Shown in pieces: positions 33,001-37,484 of a stretch of DNA of 37,484 nucleotides. Position numbers and translations under genes: made by a program. The stretch spans positions 6,261 to 43,744 of the forward strand of contig KN883456.1 in the NCBI GenBank assembly GCA_000934455.1, in the 5' to 3' direction. Numbering within the stretch: the stretch's first letter is position 1; every line of letters begins with the position of its first letter. Under the pieces are notes generated by a model. That model was not told where the DNA came from. It saw nothing but the letters and a program-made list of their open reading frames with translations, and did not search any database. The DNA comes from Apostichopus parvimensis (taxonomy: Eukaryota > Echinodermata > Holothuroidea > Aspidochirotida > Stichopodidae).

Positions 33001-35261
33001 CACAGAGGAGTGGTAACAGACAGTGGGGGGGGGGGAGACATAGATATGATGCATATTACAGAGAGTTGAATCTGTCAGATAACACAGTCTCTACCCTATG
33101 GTCTGCAAAAGACAGAGAGTTGAAGCTCAACAATCTGTAAGATAACAGTCTCTACCCTATGGTCTGCAATATGGGTTTGTGTCAAGTACAGAACCTACTA
33201 TTGCATTGAACTGGACTAAATACATGTCATAATATTGAAGTCTTGGAAGTTTTACTTACCCCTTTGACATTGGAAGCATCTGTTGACAAACGAGTTGCAA
33301 GAGCACCTGTGTTATGTCTGGGTTCATCAAAGTAAGTAACATCCTTTAAATAAAGAAAAGAAACATGAAACATTTAGATGGATGAATCAATGCCCAAACA
33401 ATACCTGGCTTTACCCCTTTTTTTCTTTGGGGGGGGGGGGCAGGCGGGAGGTGTTTACCCAAACTCTTAGACATCCAGTGACCAGTCAACCATAGTTTCG
33501 ATTTTGAAGCACCAACCAGGCTACCAACCACTCTACTTTACAGATCTAGCAGCACAAACTGACATGCATACAGATTACAAGGCCACCAGTGTTATAAATT
33601 GTTACTTCCATTGCCTAGCAGCACAAACTCTCCAGGCTACTAGGCACCTTTTATCTACCAATGCAATGATGTCTGCTTGATCAACCTCGTTGGTTCTCCT
33701 TGACTAAATAAAGTTGCAAGTTTTACCACCACCACCACCACCCTCCAACCCCCCACCCCTATACAAAAAAATCATATTATCCTGAATGAAAGTATTGAGC
33801 TGCATGCTGAAATACATACATACATACACGCACACATACATACATACATGCTGCTGCTGCGACTAATAACATACCTGTCTCAGCATGGTCCAAAAGGCCT
33901 TCTTTCTCAACCTCAGTGTTAGATATTCTCCTGAGTAGGTGAAGCTGGATATGCTAAAGAAATTACTCAATCCAGTCAAAACTCCCAAGGCCACAAACAT
34001 GCAAGACCATAACCTTGCTTCCTTTTGCATTTGTTCTACATCCTCGCTGAAGGTCTACAGGAGAAAGAAGTAATCATATGCAATAGATGTTTGCTACTCC
34101 CATCTGCCTACTGCCATTGTGCATTTTGGACCAAATTGACTCTTAATATGAACAAACATGACAATATCTAAAGTCTATGTAAACATTGAAACCCAAACAG
34201 ATTTGATTTATGTTAGCTACAATTGATTACACTTCAAAATACTATGTTAATGAATATTCATTATTCCAGCTATCCTCACCTAGCAGCTATCCTCACCTAA
34301 CAGAGAAGGACTAATACACACTGCGGTGTCTTCAAGTCCTCTCCAGTTGTTACAATGTTAAGGCTTTTCCAGACTGTTTGCAGATGGCAATGTAATACCT
34401 TTTCTCATGTATGGGAAGGGTTCTGGGAGAAAATAATTAGTGCATTGGTGCTATTAGCCTATCAGTAATACTGAAAGCTGCCTGCATCCTAAATTTTCTA
34501 TGGTTTCTACAATTTCAATGTTTATATTTTATTTGACAGTGTATCAAATATGTGCCTTTTCATTGGCTTAGAAGACCATCTTGACTCCAATTGGAATGAC
34601 ACCTGGAGGTAAATAATTCATATACTTCCAATCACAAACATGGTGAGCCAGGTAAACAGGATAGAAGTGGTTGACTTACTGAGATGACTTCACTGAAAAT
34701 GAGAGCAAAGACAGGCATAGTGATTCCTAAGACACCTGACCAGAAGGCACCAAAGGCGATGTAGGGCCACTCGGGACCATTCAACTTCAGTATCTCCTTA
34801 TATGAGGCCTCTTCAATCACCTATAAGGAAGGAGAAAATATAATCAAGACCAACAGAGTGTAATGATTCTTACCTGTATGTTGTATGTAATCTTTATACC
34901 TCTTTCAAGAAATAATTCCTTGCTTTGCTTTCTGTAAGACTGTCGACTTCATTCTCCATGTCAAGGCAGCTCATTTGAAATCTTTACAAACTACTTGCCT
35001 ATGATTAACCCAATTTAATTAAGTCCAGCACCCCCTCCTTCTGTCCCCAGCCCGCTCACTCCTCTCCCACTAGCTCCTACCCCTAGATCTCTGATGCCTC
35101 TGTTACATTTACCTCTTCTTCTTCTTCTTCTTCTTCTTCTCCATCACCGGACATCTTACTGCTCATGGAGGACATTCTTGACCTCTGGTGAGAAAGTTGT
35201 CTCATCTGTTTAGATGGTGATGCTACTGCCTTCAATGACCCAACAGTGTCCATGGATTCCT
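24017..35261 (-). CDS. ABCB1: ABCB1/P-glycoprotein-like transporter, C-terminal half, 5'-partial
   Basis: This is the second half of a full ABC exporter (TMD-NBD-TMD-NBD) that pumps lipophilic compounds across the plasma membrane. Exons: 35113-35261, 34680-34820, 33875-34054, 33260-33343, 31598-31801, 30155-30255, 28671-28811, 28054-28210, 26832-27029, 25905-26108, 24913-25059, 24017-24223. Phases are consistent and give 636 aa. Numbering from the first codon here: linker 1-52 with nine Glu at 41-49; TMD2 with helices near 70-96, 107-132, 195-235 and 292-352; A-loop Tyr in EYPTRPD (401); Walker [10 protein letters not shown] (427-435); Q-loop SQEP (Gln 475); signature LSGGQKQR (from 532); Walker [13 protein letters not shown] (Asp 556, Glu 557); H-loop [12 protein letters not shown] (His 588). 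Every catalytic motif of NBD2 is intact, so it should be ATPase-competent. The first exon begins in phase 1; TMD1 and NBD1 must lie right of the window. ABCB4 or ABCB11 orthology cannot be excluded. The nearest AATAAA is at 23614-23619 (minus). Confidence 0.96.
24464..24810. repeat. About 103-bp tandem repeat interrupted by a gap
   Basis: Three near-identical units begin with a G-run and CTCTGGGGTGCTGTCC and end TATGCCGGCTGCCAGG. N fills 24559-24608 between units one and two. The array lies in the ABCB intron between the last two exons. Confidence 0.95.
24559..24608. other. Assembly gap (50 N)
   Basis: This lies inside the ~103-bp tandem array, so the real copy number there is unknown. Confidence 0.99.
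25106..25488. repeat. Nested minisatellite in an ABCB intron
   Basis: About five units start with GGCCACTGTGGCTCACTAAT and AAGAGCCTTTCCATAG. Inside some units a shorter segment, AAACATTAATGTTACCTTGA, is itself duplicated, giving alternating unit lengths of roughly 77 and 104 bp. Confidence 0.9.
27288..27682. repeat. Composite short-unit minisatellite in an ABCB intron
   Basis: The array is built from two modules, CAAGTAGTATCAGGTA and CCCTGGTAGT, combined in varying order over about 390 bp. Confidence 0.95.
29263..29730 (+). mobile_element. Non-autonomous TIR element, complete copy (MITE-like)
   Basis: The ends are GGTGGCATAC and GTATGCTACC, inverted repeats matching at 9 of 10 positions. 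The element is flanked by TTCA on both sides (29259-29262 and 29731-29734), which looks like a 4-bp target duplication. It is 468 bp with no meaningful coding capacity. A diverged second copy starts at 10575; the two align end to end by eye, including the shared blocks TCAATCACGATCTGGTTTT and GAGTGAAGAGGTTTGTTTAC. It lies in the ABCB intron between exons 28671-28811 and 30155-30255. The superfamily is not assigned. Confidence 0.7.
29750..29892. repeat. Two-copy ~72-bp duplication
   Basis: ACAATCTGGTA...ACTAAA(C)TAATG...CCTCATCAAATCTA occurs twice in tandem directly right of the TIR element. Confidence 0.8.
30617..31560. repeat. About 52-bp satellite, ~18 units, with higher-order structure
   Basis: The core unit is TTTATCCTCTACTGATGAGT, GAGTATTTTATGTTTATGGT and GCACATTTACAAA, repeated about 18 times with a 50-53 bp period. 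A variant containing GAGGACATTTTACGTTACTC occurs at 30966 and 31133, 167 bp apart, marking duplication of a block of about three monomers. The array fills most of the ABCB intron between exons 30155-30255 and 31598-31801, ending about 40 bp from the latter's donor site. Confidence 0.95.
32141..32695. repeat. 80-bp minisatellite, seven units
   Basis: Units start AGGTAAACATCTACCTATGG and continue with ACTCTTTTCAGCCTGTTATG and AATTCTGATCCCT. Starts lie near 32141, 32221, 32301, 32380, 32460, 32539 and 32619. It is in the ABCB intron between exons 31598-31801 and 33260-33343. Confidence 0.95.
33055..33175. repeat. Two-copy ~65-bp duplication
   Basis: AGAGAGTTGAA...ATCTGT.AGATAACA and CAGTCTCTACCCTATGGTCT occur twice in tandem in the same intron. 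Confidence 0.8.
33810..33850. repeat. (CATA)n microsatellite
   Basis: CATACATACATACACGCACA followed by more CATA units, 25 bp from the splice donor (minus strand) of exon 33875-34054. Also nearby are a short ACC run near 33728-33742 and a G-run near 33429-33440. Confidence 0.9.
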
Positions 35262-35841
35262 CTGAGGGAGATTAACAAAAATGTCACATTCTGATCAAAA
35301 GTTCTCTTTTGTGGAGAGAAAGACTATCCAGTATACTGTGAGATCTTTTAAGAAAATATCTCAGTGACAAATATTTTTCTTAATTTAATTCCAGAAGATT
35401 AAAATATGTCAGATACAGAATCTGACAAAATCCAAAATCCATTTGTTGTGTAATAAAATGGGAAATTGTGGAGAGAAAGCTCACATTTTGAAAGCTGTTA
35501 AAGATTTGTTGTTTAAGTCCTTCTCAATAGGTAAACAGAATTCAGTGTGAGGCAAATCAGAGAAGAGTTCCTTTTCCCAACCCTGATTTCTATGTGTTCC
35601 CTCTGTGTGGGTTAGGGGGGAGGGGGGAGGAGGGGAGGGTATTGAATGATATTTTACACTATGGAGTAGGATGACATTCACCACCTTAAAGAAGCAATGT
35701 GAGAAGGAGACAAATTATACAAAATTAACATGAAAACCAGCATGTTAATTGTGGCAACATCTCTCCATGACCCAATAAGCCAAATAGATTACTAGTCACA
35801 GCAAATTATGATCATGAAAATAAGCAGACGTCAGAATAAAA

Positions 35842-35964
35842 TGTAAGGCACCATAGAGACCATCCAATCATTGTAAGGCACCAAACAGACCATCCAATCA
35901 TTGTAAGGCACCAAACAGACCATCCAATCATTGTAACGCACCAAAGAGACCATCCAATCATTGC
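35842..35964. repeat. 30-bp minisatellite, four units
   Basis: Unit CACCAAACAGACCATCCAAT plus CATTGTAAGG. Because 30 is divisible by three, the minus strand reads an open decapeptide repeat (TMIGWSVWCL), most likely by chance. Confidence 0.9.
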
Positions 35965-35972
35965 CCACTTAC

Positions 35973-35987
35973 CAGGACAGACTTTGC
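35973..35987 (-). other. Possible 15-nt microexon of the ABCB linker
   Basis: On the minus strand this stretch sits between CTGCAG and a perfect donor GTAAGTGGG. Read as 2+12+1 nt it encodes Lys-Val-Cys-Pro and joins in frame to the phase-1 exon at 35261. There is no good polypyrimidine tract, and I recognise no family similarity in so short a peptide. It may be a chance splice-like site; the true upstream linker exon may instead lie outside the window. Confidence 0.2.
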
Positions 35988-36689
35988 CTGCAGTCAATCA
36001 AAACTAGTCGTGTGGACTGATGGGCATATATTGATTATATTTGTAGTACACCCAAAGACTTTTTTATGAATTGAGATTCTATGAAATGTTGAAACATCAA
36101 ATGGACAATTTTAATATCTATTCATCAAAAATTTAAATGGAAAGCAATTATTAGACTGAATTTATCATGAAATAGAAGGAAGCAAAAAACAAACTATTTC
36201 CATCATAAGCAGGAAGGTTTTCTCGAGGAAAATTAATCAAACTTCAATCTCTCAGCTGAAATTAATTTTGCATAAAAGACTACCGACTAGAAAATAAGGG
36301 ATATCTGAAGGACAAACATTTAAATGCAAAGTACTAAAAAGTAATAGTAACTTCAATATTATGCTAGTACAACCTATCTTTAGAGAGTCCATTTAATAGT
36401 TGTTTTAGATTCCATGATCAGCAACGGTTGTGATACTATGTTGGAATGTTGGAATTGTAAATAACTACGGCTGGAGATCAATTCTACAATGATTCAAGCT
36501 AACATTAATTAGCACAAATCAAGAGTTATCATTTGTCTAAAATATGCCGAGATCAATTTGAAAAGTTATGCACTGTGGAACTTCTATGTTCAAATAAGAA
36601 TAACTTTAACAGAAGTTTACTCAGCAACCTACTCCAAGTATGGACTTATTAACAGTCTGTACATCAAGAATAAAAAGTAAATTAGCAAT

Positions 36690-36935
36690 ATTATGAAAAC
36701 GAAATACAAAATAAATAAGTGATATTATGGAAAATGAAATAGGAGCTAAATTAGTCATATTATAATTATATTACAAACTAAATAAGTGATATTATGCTAA
36801 CCAACTAAATATGTGAAATTATGCTTACAAAATACCAACTAAAGAAGTGATATTATGCTTAACCAAATACAAATTAAATAAGTAATATTATGCTAATGAA
36901 ATACAAATTGAATTAAGTAATATTATGCTAATTAT
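36690..36935. repeat. Degenerate ~40-bp AT-rich repeat
   Basis: AAATAAGTGATATTATGCTA recurs with variations about six times, separated by words like CAAATACAAATT. Confidence 0.75.
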
Positions 36936-36988
36936 GTACTACGAGTCTGCCACACATCGATTCAGGTTGGTTCTATCTTAATTTTATA

Positions 36989-37020
36989 GTGTGTGTGTGT
37001 GTGGGTGCGTGTGTGTGCGT
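36989..37020. repeat. (GT)n microsatellite
   Basis: Interrupted GT run with GGTGCG inserts. Confidence 0.95.
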
Positions 37021-37331
37021 TTACTTACTTACTGCTGGCTTATTAACCTTTGATAAGACACTATGCTTAAATCTGATTAATATACAGAATTAACAGGTCA
37101 AGGTGACTAAATGATTTAGATATTGAACATGTCTACCATTCCTTACCTACAGTACATTGAACCCTCTAAAATTTGTGAATGTAATTCGATACGCAGTGAA
37201 TAAACAAATACAATAAAATAGAGAAATAAATAAAACGACAAACACGAATTAATGAAATATTGGTGAAGCAACAAGATATCCACAACTTCAGTAATATTAA
37301 AGTATGAAGTCAAGTCAGTACCCCAAGCTAG

Positions 37332-37359
37332 CCCCCCCCCCCGCCCCGCCCCCCCCCCT
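37332..37359. repeat. C-rich tract, G-quadruplex-capable on the minus strand
   Basis: A run of C broken only by two single G bases gives three long G-runs on the ABCB transcribed-sense strand. Similar shorter runs occur at 9076-9086 and 12534-12547. Confidence 0.8.
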
Positions 37360-37484
37360 TCCCTGCCTCCCTCCGACATATCTAATTCAAATATCTAATC
37401 TAACTTCTTTACAATTTTACAAATGAACAAAAATTGACTAGGAGAGTACAAACAACTTTTGAAGGTTTAAAACAAATAAGTGGC

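Larger units (their letters stand above)
35965..37484. other. Upstream ABCB intron sequence, no confirmed exon
   Basis: I scanned the minus strand for NBD1 or linker exons and found no recognisable one apart from the doubtful 15-nt candidate at 35973-35987. It contains an AT-rich repeat, a GT microsatellite and a C-run listed separately. Confidence 0.5.

Noticed and set aside
35812-35997. Minus-strand open frame with a decapeptide repeat (TMIGWSVWCL)
   Set aside because: It arises because a 30-bp minisatellite has a length divisible by three; no splice or family support.
37143-37379. Possible extra ABCB exon near 37146-37170 ending at a GTAAGG donor
   Set aside because: The acceptor would leave about 19 nt with no similarity to an ABC transporter and no clear phase support.

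Overview
The window is animal nuclear DNA. It has intron-rich genes with GT/AG splice sites, AT-rich introns full of minisatellites, and a 3'-end fragment of a non-LTR retrotransposon. All three protein genes are close to vertebrate orthologues, and the TAGGCCTA-type words and long poly-G/poly-C runs resemble echinoderm genomes I know. I therefore suggest a marine invertebrate deuterostome, most likely an echinoderm and possibly a sea cucumber. That placement is inference; no phylogenetic test was possible.

Three protein genes lie head-to-tail on the minus strand. From low to high coordinates: (1) PSMC2, the proteasomal ATPase Rpt1, complete in 11 exons (10434 down to 2214, 434 aa); (2) ICMT, protein-S-isoprenylcysteine O-methyltransferase, complete in 4 exons (19977 down to 15032, 286 aa); (3) the 3' half of an ABCB1/P-glycoprotein-like full transporter, 12 exons (35261 down to 24017, 636 aa) covering the linker, second transmembrane domain and second nucleotide-binding domain. 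Its first half should lie beyond the right edge. All exon phases join without a break, so I regard the three models as firm. The products act in separate processes (protein degradation, CaaX-protein maturation, drug and lipid efflux). Nothing suggests an operon or a shared pathway.

The rest is intronic and intergenic. It holds at least ten different minisatellites, each confined to its own intron or spacer. It also holds a frameshifted L2/CR1-type reverse transcriptase tail inside a PSMC2 intron, two copies of an approximately 470-bp terminal-inverted-repeat element (one 141 bp upstream of the PSMC2 start codon, one in an ABCB intron), and a second, foldback-type element with a 9-bp target duplication in ICMT intron 1. 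There is a 30-bp perfect palindrome at 21325-21354. Two runs of N (10986-11095 and 24559-24608) fall inside repeats.

I found no RNA genes, CRISPR arrays or novel multi-gene system. The most interesting material is the two apparently unclassified DNA elements, the ABCB intron satellite with a higher-order repeat, the in-frame glutamate microsatellite in the transporter linker, and a possible 15-nt microexon.
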